The notes: a model not told the origin generated them from the letters alone. 64,000 bases of DNA from Pseudomonas sp. MRSN 12121 (GCF_000931465.1 NZ_CP010892.1:4177388-4241387); one strand, 5' to 3'. Counted from the first letter of the stretch, positions 26,859 to 35,941 are shown. Made by a program: numbers and translations.

Positions 26859-27770
26859 TCAGGTTCTGGGGATCAGCGCGCCCGGCACCTGGATCACCCG
26901 GCTTGCCAGGCGATGCCCGGCCTCGGCGGCCTGTGCCGGGCTGCCGCCCTGCAACCGACACGCCAGATAGGCCGCGCTGAACGAATCCCCCGCCGCCGTG
27001 GTGTCCACCACCTTCGCCACCCGCTGCGCCGGCACGCTGAACGACTCGCCCTTGCAGCGAATCAGACAAGCGTCGGCACCGCGCTTGAGCACCACTTCCG
27101 GGGTATCCGGGTAAGCGGCGAACACCGCGTCACTGTCGCCATAACCGAACAGCGCCTGTTCGTCGTCCTCGGTCAGCAACGCCAGATCGACATAAGCCAT
27201 CACCTCGCGATACGCCGCCTGCGCCTGCTCCAGAGAAGCCCAGAGGCGTGGCCGGTAGTTGTTGTCGAAGACGATCCAGGCCCCGCGGCGCCGCGCTTGC
27301 ACCAGGGTCTCGATCAGCCGTTTGCGCCCCAAATCGCCAAGGACCGCCAGGGTAATGCCGCTGAAATACAGCACCGCGTACGCCGGCAGCGCCGCCAGGA
27401 TCGGTTCGGCCGCCGGTGTGGTGAAACAGTCGCGCACTGCCGCTTCGTTGCGCCAGTAGAGAAAACGCCGCTCGCCCTGGGCGTCGGTCTGGATGCAATA
27501 CAGCCCGGGCAACCGCCCCGGCAGGCGCTGCACCATGCCCAGGCCGATGCCTTCCTCGGCCCAGCTGCGGCACATCGCATCGCTGAAGCTATCGTCACCC
27601 AGCGCGGTGACGTAGTCGACGCAAGCGCCCTCGCCCAGTTCACGAGCCAGGTACACGGCGGTGTTCAAGGTGTCGCCGCCGAAGCTCTGGTGCAGGCTGC
27701 CGTCGGCGCGGTGTTGCAGTTCGATCATGCATTCGCCGATCAGGGCGATGCGTGGGTTGGGGGTGTTCAT
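26859..27770 (-). CDS. kdgK: PfkB-family sugar kinase, probable 2-keto-3-deoxygluconate kinase
   Basis: A ribokinase-fold enzyme of 303 residues from ATG 27770 (MNTPNPRIALIGECMIELQ). The open frame continues upstream but through a REP arm. The substrate-binding start GECMIELQ and GGDTLNTAVYLAR are typical of KdgK. The C-terminal PfkB signature DTTAAGDSFSAAYL contains the catalytic base D262 and the anion hole. KdgK phosphorylates 2-keto-3-deoxygluconate to KDPG for the Entner-Doudoroff aldolase. It is the last gene of a run with a PLP deaminase, an IclR regulator and RidA, which suggests its substrate is produced by the deaminase. Confidence 0.85.
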   Translation of the reverse strand: MNTPNPRIALIGECMIELQHRADGSLHQSFGGDTLNTAVYLARELGEGACVDYVTALGDDSFSDAMCRSWAEEGIGLGMVQRLPGRLPGLYCIQTDAQGERRFLYWRNEAAVRDCFTTPAAEPILAALPAYAVLYFSGITLAVLGDLGRKRLIETLVQARRRGAWIVFDNNYRPRLWASLEQAQAAYREVMAYVDLALLTEDDEQALFGYGDSDAVFAAYPDTPEVVLKRGADACLIRCKGESFSVPAQRVAKVVDTTAAGDSFSAAYLACRLQGGSPAQAAEAGHRLASRVIQVPGALIPRT

Positions 27771-27816
27771 GGTCGAGGCATCTCTGACGGATATTTTTGT
27801 TGTCGGGGAGAACGTC

Positions 27817-27872
27817 ATCGCGGGCAATCGAGGGTACGCCTCACACCTGTAGGAGCGAGGCTTGCCCGCGAT
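27817..27872. repeat. REP/REPIN element, family B (copy 4), partial
   Basis: A full arm (TGTAGGAGCGAGGC... to CCGCGAT) is preceded by a truncated partner (ATCGCGGGCAA). It lies in the 126-bp gap between the sugar kinase and deaminase genes and may weaken co-transcription or stabilise upstream mRNA. Confidence 0.7.
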
Positions 27873-27896
27873 CACCTGCGCAGCAGGTGCCAGACC

Positions 27897-29114
27897 TCAG
27901 AAACAGGTCTCCATGCTCTCCACCACCTCCAGCCGCTCATCCACCAACAACCCGCTGCGCCACTTGTCGAAGGTCAGGCACGGGTGCGACGTACCGAAGG
28001 CAATGATGTCCCCCACCCGCAACTCCCCCCCCGGCGCCACAGTCATGAACGCATGCTGGTCCATCACCGCCGTGACCTTGCAACCGCTGACATCATCGCC
28101 TCGGGCCGGCAGCACGCCCGCCTTGTAGCGCAGCAACGGCACCGGCAAGCCGGCGTCATAGGCCACGTCGCGCTTGCCCAGGGCGATCACCGCGAACCCC
28201 GGCTCCGGCAGCGACTGCACATGGGCCCAGACTTCCAGCGCCGGGCGCAGACCTTCGTGCAGGTCGCTGCGGCGGTCGAGCACGCAGCACTGCGCTTCCT
28301 TATAGATGCCATGGTCGTGGGCCACGTAACTGCCGGGCCGCAGAACACTGAGGAAGCGCCCCTGGGCGTTCTGCGCCTCGAAGGACTCGGCGATCAGGTC
28401 ATACCAGGCCGAGCCCGAAGCGGTGATGATCGGCTTGCCGATGGCGAACAGCCCCTCGTCCTGCAACTGCACCGCCAGGCGCACCAGGGACGCGGCGAAC
28501 TCACGGATGCCGGTCACGGCGTGATCGCCATGAATCACCCCTTCGTAGCCCTCGATACCGCACAGGGCCAAGGCCGGTTGCGCCTGGATCGCCTTGGCCA
28601 GCGCCAGCACTTCCTGCTCGCTGCGGCACCCGCAACGGCCGCCGACCACACCGTACTCGATCATCACGTTCAGGCGCACCCCGCGCGCGGCGAAGAACTG
28701 CCCGAGGTCGGCGACGTTGTCCGGGTGGTCGACCATGCAATAGAAATCGAAGGCCGGGTCGGCCAGCAGCTCGGCGATCAGCGCCATGTTCGGGGCGCCC
28801 ACCAGCTGGTTGGCCATCAGCACCCGACGCACGCCATGGGCGTAGGCCGCGCGGGTCTGCACTGCGGTGGCCAAGGTGATGCCCCAGGCGCCCGCCTCCA
28901 GCTGCCGCCGGAACAGCGCCGGGGTCATGCTGGTCTTGCCGTGGGGCGCCAGTTCGGCGCCGCTGTCGCTGACAAACTGCTGCATCCAGCGGATGTTGTG
29001 TTCCAGCGCCGCGCGGTGCAGCACCAGGGCCGGCAGGCTGACGTCGCGCACCAGGCTGGCGCCGGCTGGGGCCGCCCCCTTTTCCACCGCGGCATTGATC
29101 AAGGCAGAAGACAT
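27897..29114 (-). CDS. PLP-dependent amino acid deaminase/dehydratase (DSD1 / D-threonine aldolase-like)
   Basis: A 405-residue fold-type III PLP enzyme. The N-terminal alanine-racemase-like barrel carries the Schiff-base lysine K60 (ELAPHGKTSMTP). The C-terminal domain has the metal-binding His...Cys motif GTSHPCLTFDKW typical of eukaryotic-type D-serine dehydratase and D-threonine aldolase. Enzymes of this class use PLP plus Zn or Mn to eliminate a beta-hydroxyl, giving a keto acid and ammonia. With a KDG-type kinase downstream and RidA upstream, D-glucosaminate (product 2-keto-3-deoxygluconate) is an attractive substrate. D-serine or D-threonine are alternatives. The assignment of substrate is inference. 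Confidence 0.85.
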   Translation of the reverse strand: MSSALINAAVEKGAAPAGASLVRDVSLPALVLHRAALEHNIRWMQQFVSDSGAELAPHGKTSMTPALFRRQLEAGAWGITLATAVQTRAAYAHGVRRVLMANQLVGAPNMALIAELLADPAFDFYCMVDHPDNVADLGQFFAARGVRLNVMIEYGVVGGRCGCRSEQEVLALAKAIQAQPALALCGIEGYEGVIHGDHAVTGIREFAASLVRLAVQLQDEGLFAIGKPIITASGSAWYDLIAESFEAQNAQGRFLSVLRPGSYVAHDHGIYKEAQCCVLDRRSDLHEGLRPALEVWAHVQSLPEPGFAVIALGKRDVAYDAGLPVPLLRYKAGVLPARGDDVSGCKVTAVMDQHAFMTVAPGGELRVGDIIAFGTSHPCLTFDKWRSGLLVDERLEVVESMETCF

Positions 29115-29139
29115 ATTCGAACTCCTCGGAGCACAGGCA

Positions 29140-29904
29140 TTAGTCGTTGATACGGCGGGCCAGGTGATTCGCGCTGTCGATCAGCACCCGGCGGTAGTGG
29201 TCATAATGGTTCTGCGCATCGGCCCGCGGCGCGACGATGCACAGGGTGCAGACGCACACCCCGCGCGCATCCCGCACTGGCGCGGCGAAGCAATGGGTGA
29301 AGGTGTCGGCCACGCTGTCGAACGAGAAAAAACCCGCCTCGGTGGCCTGGCGGATTTCCGTCAAGAAGGTCGCCAATGGCAGGCGCTCGCCGTCGGGAAG
29401 AATGAAGTCGCGCTCGTCGATCAACTCGACAATCTGCTCATCGCTCAAATGCCCCAGCAGCAGGCGCCCGGACGCGGTCCAGGGCAGCGGCGCGTTCTCG
29501 CCGATGTCCGAGGAAATACGGAAATGCCGCTCCCCCTCCTTCATCAGCGCCACGGTGTACTTGCGCCCGTTGAGCAGGCACATCTGTGCGGTTTCATGGG
29601 TCTGGCGGACGATTTCCTGCAAGGCCGAATCGGCCTCGCGGGTCAGGTCGAAATGGCGCAAATGCGCCTGCCCCAGGAAATACAACTGCCGCCCCAGGTA
29701 CACATGCCCATCCTGGCCCACCGGCTCCAGGATGCGCCGCTCCAGCAACGACGCCACCAGCTCGTACACCGTGGACTTGGGGCTGCCCACGCCCTTGGCA
29801 ATATCGTTGGGCCGCAGCGGCTGGCCGATCTCCTTGAGGAAATCGAGAATATCGAACGCCCGGTCCAACCCCTTGGCCCGACGCTTGATGCTGTCTTCGG
29901 TCAT
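29140..29904 (-). CDS. IclR-family transcriptional regulator
   Basis: A 254-residue regulator from ATG 29904 (MTEDSIKRRAKGLDRAFDIL); upstream open frame falls in REP sequence. It has an N-terminal winged helix-turn-helix (RPNDIAKGVGSPKSTVYELVASLLERRIL) and a GAF-like IclR effector domain (LPWTASGRLLLGHLSDEQI, with VCVCTLCIVAPRADA near the end). It lies 25 bp before the deaminase gene and downstream of ridA, so it probably controls this catabolic run. The effector is unknown. Confidence 0.92.
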   Translation of the reverse strand: MTEDSIKRRAKGLDRAFDILDFLKEIGQPLRPNDIAKGVGSPKSTVYELVASLLERRILEPVGQDGHVYLGRQLYFLGQAHLRHFDLTREADSALQEIVRQTHETAQMCLLNGRKYTVALMKEGERHFRISSDIGENAPLPWTASGRLLLGHLSDEQIVELIDERDFILPDGERLPLATFLTEIRQATEAGFFSFDSVADTFTHCFAAPVRDARGVCVCTLCIVAPRADAQNHYDHYRRVLIDSANHLARRIND

Positions 29905-29967
29905 ATCAGAACCATTCCATAAAAAGTGGCGTGGCCATCTACGTAGCCCCCGAAATCGCACACGTCC

Positions 29968-30089
29968 TGTAGCCGCTGCCGAGCTTTGGCGAGGCTGCGA
30001 TCGACCGCAACGCGGGCGCATGGATCTCAAAATCGCCGCGTCCCCTTCGGGGCCGATCGCAGCCTCGCTAGGGCTCGACAGCGGCTACA
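29968..30089. repeat. REP/REPIN element, family A (copy 4)
   Basis: Complete inverted arms (TGTAGCCGCTGCCGAGC ... GACAGCGGCTACA) with the shared GCGAGGCTGCGATCG core, placed between ridA and the iclR-type gene. These two genes may therefore be separate transcripts or be joined through a stable hairpin. Confidence 0.85.
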
Positions 30090-30120
30090 GCCCTACAGCC
30101 ATCCACAGAAGCGCCGCAAG

Positions 30121-30510
30121 TCAGCCCTTCTTCTTAAAGGCCACACAATCGATCTCAACCTTGCAATCCACCATCATGCTGGCCTGCACACAGGCCCGCG
30201 CCGGCGCATGCTCCGGCTTGAAATACTCGCCAAACACCTTGTTGAAACTCCAGAAGTCCCGCGGGTCCTCCAACCACACCCCGACCCGCACCACATCCTC
30301 CAGCCCATACCCCGCCTCCTCCAGGATCGCCACCAGATTGCGCATCGTCTGATGCGTCTGCTCGACGATGCCGCCGGTGATGATTTCACCGTCCAGCGCC
30401 GGCACCTGACCGGATACGTACAACCAACCGTCGGCCTCAACGGCCCGGGCGAAAGGACGGGGTTGGCCACCGCCAGCGGTGCTGCCGGTGCCGTAGCGAG
30501 TGATGCTCAT
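30121..30510 (-). CDS. RidA-family enamine/imine deaminase
   Basis: A small (129-residue) YjgF/RidA protein from ATG 30510 (MSITRYGTGSTAGGG). RidA enzymes hydrolyse reactive enamine/imine intermediates released by PLP enzymes. The key substrate-anchoring arginine is present at R105 (APARACVQASMM), with the VSGQVPALDGEII and VWLEDPRDFWSFNKVF family segments. It belongs to one of the non-archetypal RidA subgroups. Its pairing with a PLP deaminase makes biochemical sense: it would speed release of ammonia from the deaminase product. Confidence 0.9.
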   Translation of the reverse strand: MSITRYGTGSTAGGGQPRPFARAVEADGWLYVSGQVPALDGEIITGGIVEQTHQTMRNLVAILEEAGYGLEDVVRVGVWLEDPRDFWSFNKVFGEYFKPEHAPARACVQASMMVDCKVEIDCVAFKKKG

Positions 30511-31411
30511 GGGAGTTCTCCTGGAGAAGGTTGAGCAGAATAAGCTGTTCCCAAAAAGGCGCTTCGCGTAATCCCAGGAAACAATTATTCCGCTACAACG
30601 GAAACAAATATATAACAACGGAAAATTTAAGAGAGTGTGACATGGGAAAGAGAGGGATAACAGAGGACAGGCAACACAGCTGGACCCAAGGAGATTGAGA
30701 ACAGGCCTGAAATAAATGCTGCTACCCCCATTTACTCAGCCATTAACGACGGCTCGTGTAAGGCGTTTCTATATCTGATGTAAACATGCCCTCCAGGCTT
30801 GTTACCCCGGACTCGCCGTTAGGGGCAGTCATTTCAAGGTTTTTCGCTCCATCATTGGGGTACATATCCGTTGCTGCGGTAACGGCCACTGGCGGTTCCG
30901 CTCTTACAGCGGCTCACTTTGGAAAATCCGGAATGCCGGCCCAGGCCAAAGTAAGCAAAACGCTCTTGCCCCTCCACTCGGTGCCTTGCTGAGGCTCGGC
31001 ATGCCTGCGTTCGGCCATCGTGGTTAACGGGGCGCTCAGATCAAAAGCAAGACGGCGGCCTACCGGCCGGCCTGGCTGAGAAGGTGGTCTCCGTAGCCGC
31101 TGCCGAGCCTTGGCGAGGCTGCGATCGAGGCCGCAGGACTCGCCAAGGCAGGCACCGCGTTTTTCCAGATTCAACGAGGTGGCAGGCTTGGCGGCCCTAC
31201 GGGCCGATCGCAGCCTCGCCAAGGCTCGACAGCGGCTACAGGGTTCGGCGCCGGCCGATAGGTCGCGTTTGGCTTTTTGATCTTGAGCTCTCGTCCCATC
31301 GGCAGGCTTCGTTCCGGTGCTCACCTGCAATGTCGCCGCCTCATGCGAATCCACCCGCGGCCGATAGTGTGGGAGGCTCACCACTCTCGACGTCTTATTT
31401 CAGGGTTATCG
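30511..31411. other. 900-bp intergenic stretch with REP and dispersed-repeat sequence
   Basis: No convincing gene. 30530-30650 is AT-rich and should hold the ridA promoter. From about 30800 to 31060 the sequence (around GGCTCACTTTGG, then AAAGTAAGCAAAACGC) resembles, from memory, a dispersed sequence often met in Pseudomonas intergenic regions. A short plus-strand frame (30786-30992) and a minus-strand frame (30914-31384) run through it but lack domain character. A family-A REP follows. Confidence 0.4.
31093..31240. repeat. REP/REPIN element, family A (copy 5)
   Basis: Arms CGTAGCCGCTGCCGAGCC and AAGGCTCGACAGCGGCTACA with the GCGAGGCTGCGATCG core, centre about 75 nt. It lies upstream of the methyltransferase gene. 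Confidence 0.85.
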
Positions 31412-32203
31412 ATGGAAATTCCATACAGCGTCAGGCTTTCATTTTTTGATTTCTGGAAGGGGCTCTTCAAAGGCACGCTGTTCATCCAGAGGCGTTTGCG
31501 GGGGCATTTGAAGGAGCAGCAGAGGAACTGGCCAAAGAAGCAGCAATACAGCCAGGGATATTTCTATCAGGGCCTGGAAGAGCTGGGGATCACAGGCCTG
31601 AAGCCTACCGGTTTTAGGTTCAAGCAATACGCTGTCGACGAAGAATTGAAGGGCGCCGACGTACTGGACATCGGCAGCAACTGCGGTTTTGTCTCGGTCT
31701 ATTGTTCGCGCCTGGCGAAATCGGTGACGGCCGTCGAACTCAACCCGTTTCTCAATAAAGTGGCGAAGGACACCGCGCGTTATTTGAAGCGCGACAACAT
31801 AGAGTTCATAGAAAGCGATTTTTCGGTATTTACCACCGATAAGAAATTCGATGTCGTGCTGTCGTTTTCCAATCACCACACCATTGATGGCAACCTCAAC
31901 ATGGGGTTTGAAAACTACATGAAGCACCTGGCGTCGCTGCTCAAGCCGGGTGGTTACCTGCTGTTCGAAAGCCACAATGTTTTCGGGCCAGGTGCAGGCA
32001 ATGTCGGTGATGACGGCGATATGGACGAAAAAATCCAAATCATGAATACCTACTTCGCCATAGAACGCTACCGAATGGTCCACTGTTACATGCGGCACAT
32101 GGTCGATGATGTCGATAAGCTCTTCATCGTTGCGCGGCTCGTGGACAACCCGCCGAAGACGGACTTCAGTCTTAAGCAAGCAATCCGTCGCTATCACTAT
32201 TGA
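31412..32203 (+). CDS. Class I SAM-dependent methyltransferase
   Basis: A 263-residue enzyme from ATG 31412 (MEIPYSVRLSFFDFWKG). The Rossmann-fold SAM-binding motif I reads VLDIGSNCGFVSVYCS (residues 84-99), followed by the acidic residue of motif II (VTAVELNPF) and a FDVVLSFSNHHTID motif IV. GFENYMKHLASLLKPGGYLLFE follows as in many small-molecule methyltransferases. The basic N-terminus (GHLKEQQRNWPKKQQ) is unusual. GC content is lower than in its neighbours and it stands alone between REP elements, which suggests a recent acquisition. The substrate is unknown. Confidence 0.85.
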   Translation: MEIPYSVRLSFFDFWKGLFKGTLFIQRRLRGHLKEQQRNWPKKQQYSQGYFYQGLEELGITGLKPTGFRFKQYAVDEELKGADVLDIGSNCGFVSVYCSRLAKSVTAVELNPFLNKVAKDTARYLKRDNIEFIESDFSVFTTDKKFDVVLSFSNHHTIDGNLNMGFENYMKHLASLLKPGGYLLFESHNVFGPGAGNVGDDGDMDEKIQIMNTYFAIERYRMVHCYMRHMVDDVDKLFIVARLVDNPPKTDFSLKQAIRRYHY

Positions 32204-32390
32204 TCCCGCATTCGATCTTTTGCCACCGATGACGCCGTCCCAAAACGGCGGCGCCAGCATGGATGCTAGCGCGGGCTATCGAGCGTCGACGGTGCACAGG
32301 GAACCATCGCAATCGCAGTAAAGCGGATAGGGGCCCCCGCCTCTGTTCCATCGCTCAAATCGTGGATTCAGGTTTGGCGGGCGCAGGCGC

Positions 32391-32427
32391 CCGATCGCAG
32401 TCTCGCTGGGGCTCGGCAGCGGCTACA
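32391..32427. repeat. Solitary REP arm, family A
   Basis: Only the right half of a family-A element (CGATCGCAG...CGGCAGCGGCTACA) is present. No inverted partner lies within 300 bp upstream, so this is a singlet or a decayed copy. Confidence 0.65.
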
Positions 32428-32499
32428 GAGTCTGCGTAGCGCCTAAGCCATCGAATAGTCCCGCGCATTGTTGCAATCCTCGCAACAGCTCATTTCAAA

Positions 32500-32519
32500 A
32501 GATAGCTAGCTAACTATCT
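32500..32519. promoter_or_regulatory. 20-bp AT-rich palindrome, candidate operator of the thioesterase gene
   Basis: AGATAG and CTATCT flank an 8-bp centre that itself contains TAGCTAGCTA. The size and symmetry suit a dimeric MarR- or TetR-type repressor. It is about 100 bp upstream of the thioesterase ATG. The regulator is not identified. The rest of 32204-32618, apart from the REP arm, shows nothing clear. Confidence 0.45.
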
Positions 32520-32618
32520 ACGCTTCTTATTACCCTCCAGACCTCCAGCCAAAAGCTGCCCGCAGGCTCTAGACCCAACTCTACGGCGCATCGGGCAGCA
32601 CTGATGATGAGGTCCCCC

Positions 32619-33101
32619 ATGGAACCAGGCAGTTATCAACTGAGCATGAGCGTGCTCATGACGCCCGACAAAGCCAACTTCTCCGGCAACGTGCACGGCG
32701 GCGCCCTGCTCAAGCTGCTCGACGAAGTGGCTTTCGCCTGCGCCAAGCGTTATGCCGGGCGTTACGTGGTCACGTTGTCGGTGGATCAGGTGATCTTCAA
32801 GGAACCGATTCACGTCGGCGAACTGGTGACCTTCCTCGCCTCGGTCAACTACACCGGCCGCACGTCGATGGAGGTCGGGGTCAAGGTGATGACCGAGAAC
32901 ATCCACGAGCGCACGGTGCGCCATACCAACAGTTGCTACTTCACCATGGTCGCCGTCGACCCCGACGGGCGCCCGCACCCGGTGCGCGCCTTCGTGCCGG
33001 AAACCGCCATCGAAAAACGCCGCTACGCCCAGGGCCTGCTGCGCAAGCAGCAGCGTCAGGAACTGCAGGAGCGCTACCAGCAGATCCGCAACTCGGAGTG
33101 A
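32619..33101 (+). CDS. Acyl-CoA thioesterase (hot-dog fold, YciA-like)
   Basis: A 160-residue hot-dog thioesterase that hydrolyses acyl-CoA. ATG 32619 is preceded by GATGAGG. Family features are ANFSGNVHGGALLKLLDEVAFACAKRYAG, with the catalytic Asn/Asp region around residues 22-33, and VTLSVDQVIFKEPIHVGELVTFLASVNYTGRTSMEVGV. A basic coiled tail follows (EKRRYAQGLLRKQQRQELQERYQQ). It stands 56 bp before the glutamate-synthase-like gene but probably has its own promoter. Confidence 0.92.
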   Translation: MEPGSYQLSMSVLMTPDKANFSGNVHGGALLKLLDEVAFACAKRYAGRYVVTLSVDQVIFKEPIHVGELVTFLASVNYTGRTSMEVGVKVMTENIHERTVRHTNSCYFTMVAVDPDGRPHPVRAFVPETAIEKRRYAQGLLRKQQRQELQERYQQIRNSE

Positions 33102-33157
33102 GACCTCCCTGCTTGCCCGCCTGAACCCATGTCTTGCGATTTGCCCAAGGAACGACC

Positions 33158-34807
33158 ATGAAAATATCGCTGTTGAGTCGCTACGCGGCCCTGACCCTGT
33201 GCCTTGTCCTTACCTTGTCCGGCCTGCTGTTCTGGCCCGCCAGCCTTTGGGGCCAGGGGCTGATCGTCCTGGCCGGGGTGCTGAGCCTGGTGGGCCTCAA
33301 CGACCTGCTGCAAAGCCATCACGCCGTGCGCCGCAATTACCCGATCATCGGCAATATCCGTTACCTGATCGAATCGATCCGCCCGGAAATCCGCCAGTAC
33401 CTGCTGGAAGGCGATGACGAGAAGCTGCCCTTCTCCCGTGCGCAACGCTCGATGGTCTACGCCCGCGCCAAGAACCAGCCGGCGGAAAAGGCCTTCGGCA
33501 CCCTGGCCGATGTCTACCAACCCGGCTTCGAGTTCATCAGCCACTCGATGGTCCCCGGCGATGCCTGCGACCCCAGCCAGTTCCGCGTGGTGGTCGGCGG
33601 GCCGGACTGCCTGCAACCCTACAGCGCCTCGGTGTTCAACATCTCGGCGATGAGCTTCGGCGCGCTGAGCGCCAACGCCATTCGCGCCCTGAACAAAGGC
33701 GCGCGGCTCGGCGGCTTCGCCCATGACACCGGGGAAGGCAGCATCAGCCCCTACCACCAGGAATTCGCCGGCGACCTGATCTGGGAAATCGGCAGCGGCT
33801 ACTTCGGCTGTCGCACCCTGGACGGCCATTTCGATGCCCAACGCTTCTCCGAGCAGGCCAGCCACCCGCAAGTGAAGATGATCGAGATCAAGCTCAGCCA
33901 GGGCGCCAAGCCGGGGCATGGCGGGATCCTGCCCAAGCACAAGGTCACCGCCGAAATCGCCCGGACCCGCGGGGTGCAGATGGGCCAGGACTGCGTGTCG
34001 CCGGCGCGGCATTCGCAGTTCAGTACGCCCATGCAGTTGCTGGAATTCATCGTCAAGCTGCGCAACCTGTCCGGCGGCAAGCCGGTGGGTTTCAAGTTCT
34101 GCGTGGGTCACCCGTGGGAGTTCATGGCGATCGTCAAGGCCATGCTCGAGACCGGGATCCAGCCGGACTTTATCGTGGTCGACGGCAAGGAAGGCGGCAC
34201 CGGCGCCGCGCCGCGGGAGTTCACCGACAATATCGGCATGCCGATGCGCGAGGGCCTGCTGTTCGTGCATAACACCCTGGTGGGCGCGGGGCTGCGGTCG
34301 CAGATCAAGCTGGGCGCCAGCGGCAAGGTGATCAGCGCCTTCGACATCGCCAGCGTGCTGACCATCGGCGCCGACTGGGTCAATGCCGCGCGCGGCTTCA
34401 TGTTCGCCATCGGCTGCATCCAGTCGCAAAGCTGCCACACCAACAAATGCCCTACCGGCGTCGCCACCCAGGACCCGCTGCGCCAGCAGGCACTGCAGGT
34501 CACGGACAAGGCCGAGCGGGTGCACAATTTCCACCGCAACACCCTGGTGGCCCTTGGCGAAATGCTCAGCGCCGCCGGCCTCGACCACCCCGCGCAACTG
34601 CAGGCCAAGCACCTGGTGCGCCGCCTGACCACCACCGAAGTCCGGCTGTTCTCGCAGATCCACGTGTTCCTCGAACCCGGCGAGTTGCTGCAACGGCCGA
34701 TCAGCTCGGAGTTCTATGCGCGCATGTGGAACATGGCCCAGGCCCAGAGCTTCGCGCCGCTGGCCGTGGCGGCGCCGAGCAAGGCGGAGCGGCTGACGCC
34801 GGCTTAA
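33158..34807 (+). CDS. FMN-binding glutamate synthase-like membrane protein
   Basis: A 549-residue protein from ATG 33158. Two membrane helices occupy about residues 8-50 (YAALTLCLVLTLSGLLFW, LIVLAGVLSLVGLNDLL). The remainder is the FMN/central domain of glutamate synthase (SVFNISAMSFGALSANAIRALNKGA, DTGEGSISPYH, IKLSQGAKPGHGG, VDGKEGGTGAAP), with the 3Fe-4S cysteine cluster CIQSQSCHTNKCPTG near residues 418-432. It lacks the amidotransferase domain of GltB. The physiological reaction of these stand-alone membrane-anchored homologues is not settled to my knowledge. Confidence 0.9.
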   Translation: MKISLLSRYAALTLCLVLTLSGLLFWPASLWGQGLIVLAGVLSLVGLNDLLQSHHAVRRNYPIIGNIRYLIESIRPEIRQYLLEGDDEKLPFSRAQRSMVYARAKNQPAEKAFGTLADVYQPGFEFISHSMVPGDACDPSQFRVVVGGPDCLQPYSASVFNISAMSFGALSANAIRALNKGARLGGFAHDTGEGSISPYHQEFAGDLIWEIGSGYFGCRTLDGHFDAQRFSEQASHPQVKMIEIKLSQGAKPGHGGILPKHKVTAEIARTRGVQMGQDCVSPARHSQFSTPMQLLEFIVKLRNLSGGKPVGFKFCVGHPWEFMAIVKAMLETGIQPDFIVVDGKEGGTGAAPREFTDNIGMPMREGLLFVHNTLVGAGLRSQIKLGASGKVISAFDIASVLTIGADWVNAARGFMFAIGCIQSQSCHTNKCPTGVATQDPLRQQALQVTDKAERVHNFHRNTLVALGEMLSAAGLDHPAQLQAKHLVRRLTTTEVRLFSQIHVFLEPGELLQRPISSEFYARMWNMAQAQSFAPLAVAAPSKAERLTPA

Positions 34808-34957
34808 GGCGAGTATTGGTCAATGCGCTGAATGAACAGGCACCGCATCCAGGATCGAGGGTGCGGCGGCCGCTGCAGAGGCCGGAACAGCTTTTGCCAT
34901 TCCTTCCAGCCCTTCTTCCAGCACTCACCGGCTTATCCAAACCACGCCGCTGGTCCC

Positions 34958-35941
34958 TTAGTTGTAATCCAGTACATAGATCAAGGAAGCGTCCGCCCTG
35001 CCGGGCTTCAACGTTTTACCATTGGGAACATACCTCGCAGTACCTTCGAAACCATAATAGGCTTCAAGGTCATTGCCACGGAGCCACGTCAGGCCAATGG
35101 ATTTGGCCCGGTCCTTGAAGGGCAACTTGTTTCCTCTGCCATCGAGTACCGCGATAGCCACCCCCGTCGCCGAGCCAGGCTCGCCTTCCCTATTGATCCG
35201 AAGAAGCCCATCCGGGGTAACGTCCCCATCAAAGTAAACCCTTACCGGGCTGGTCGCTCCCAAAGACCCCGAACACTTCGCCTCGAATGCCATTCTTTTA
35301 CTCGGAGCACGATCGGAGGCAATGACAACGGTGTTCGTAGTCCCCATTAACACCGTAACGGGATGGGTGGCCGTAGCGCATGCCATCATGTAGATATCTT
35401 GCGAAAAGTTGAGCTTCACATTCCTGGCATCAAAGATGATCAGAGGACTTCCATTCACATTTAATGAAGCAGAATAATTAATATCGATGACGCCTTTCCT
35501 GGCAATCTGACTACCTGTGCGTATGAACTTGATAACCATGGTAGTGGGAATAAACAACGAACTCCCCGGATCCACTATGGCCTTATAAGGCCCAGCGACA
35601 TGTACATCCGTACTGTTGGGAAAAAAGCTGAACCCTATCTGAACTTCTACACCTTCAACATTTGTCTTATACCTTGCTGGTCCCGAGCCTGGCACCATTG
35701 AACTGTCATCGATCACAAACTCAACCGGAGTTTGCCTGTCACAGTTGCCCACCCTCCCCGAGGTCGAGCGACCTTGTATATGCTCATACATACTGCTACC
35801 AACAGCGACGTGGCGCGTCACGATACTACTGACGCTGCCCGGAAAACGAATAACTTCCAGGGTACTTGGAGCAGTGACACAAGCTGCAAAAGCTATATTT
35901 CCAAACAATAAAAAAACAAGAAAAGCCGATATTTTTGCCAT
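34958..35941 (-). CDS. Orphan fimbrial (type 1 pilus-like) adhesin
   Basis: A 327-residue secreted protein. A clear signal peptide (MAKISAFLVFLLFGNIAFA, cleavage before ACV) leads a beta-rich protein. The C-terminal half looks like a chaperone-usher pilin domain: a Cys pair (MMACATATHPVTVLMG ... FEAKCSG), the alternating pattern TGVAIAVLDGRGNKLPF, and a final hydrophobic beta-strand (DASLIYVLDYN). Such two-domain subunits are usually tip adhesins (FimH/MrkD type). No chaperone, usher or major pilin gene lies anywhere in this window. Base composition is markedly AT-richer than the flanks, and the upstream region is also AT-rich, which suggests horizontal acquisition or a relic. Confidence 0.75.
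   Translation of the reverse strand: MAKISAFLVFLLFGNIAFAACVTAPSTLEVIRFPGSVSSIVTRHVAVGSSMYEHIQGRSTSGRVGNCDRQTPVEFVIDDSSMVPGSGPARYKTNVEGVEVQIGFSFFPNSTDVHVAGPYKAIVDPGSSLFIPTTMVIKFIRTGSQIARKGVIDINYSASLNVNGSPLIIFDARNVKLNFSQDIYMMACATATHPVTVLMGTTNTVVIASDRAPSKRMAFEAKCSGSLGATSPVRVYFDGDVTPDGLLRINREGEPGSATGVAIAVLDGRGNKLPFKDRAKSIGLTWLRGNDLEAYYGFEGTARYVPNGKTLKPGRADASLIYVLDYN

Noticed and set aside
30914..31384. Minus-strand 156-codon frame between ridA and the methyltransferase
   Set aside because: It runs straight through a REP element and a dispersed-repeat-like segment; translation has no domain character.
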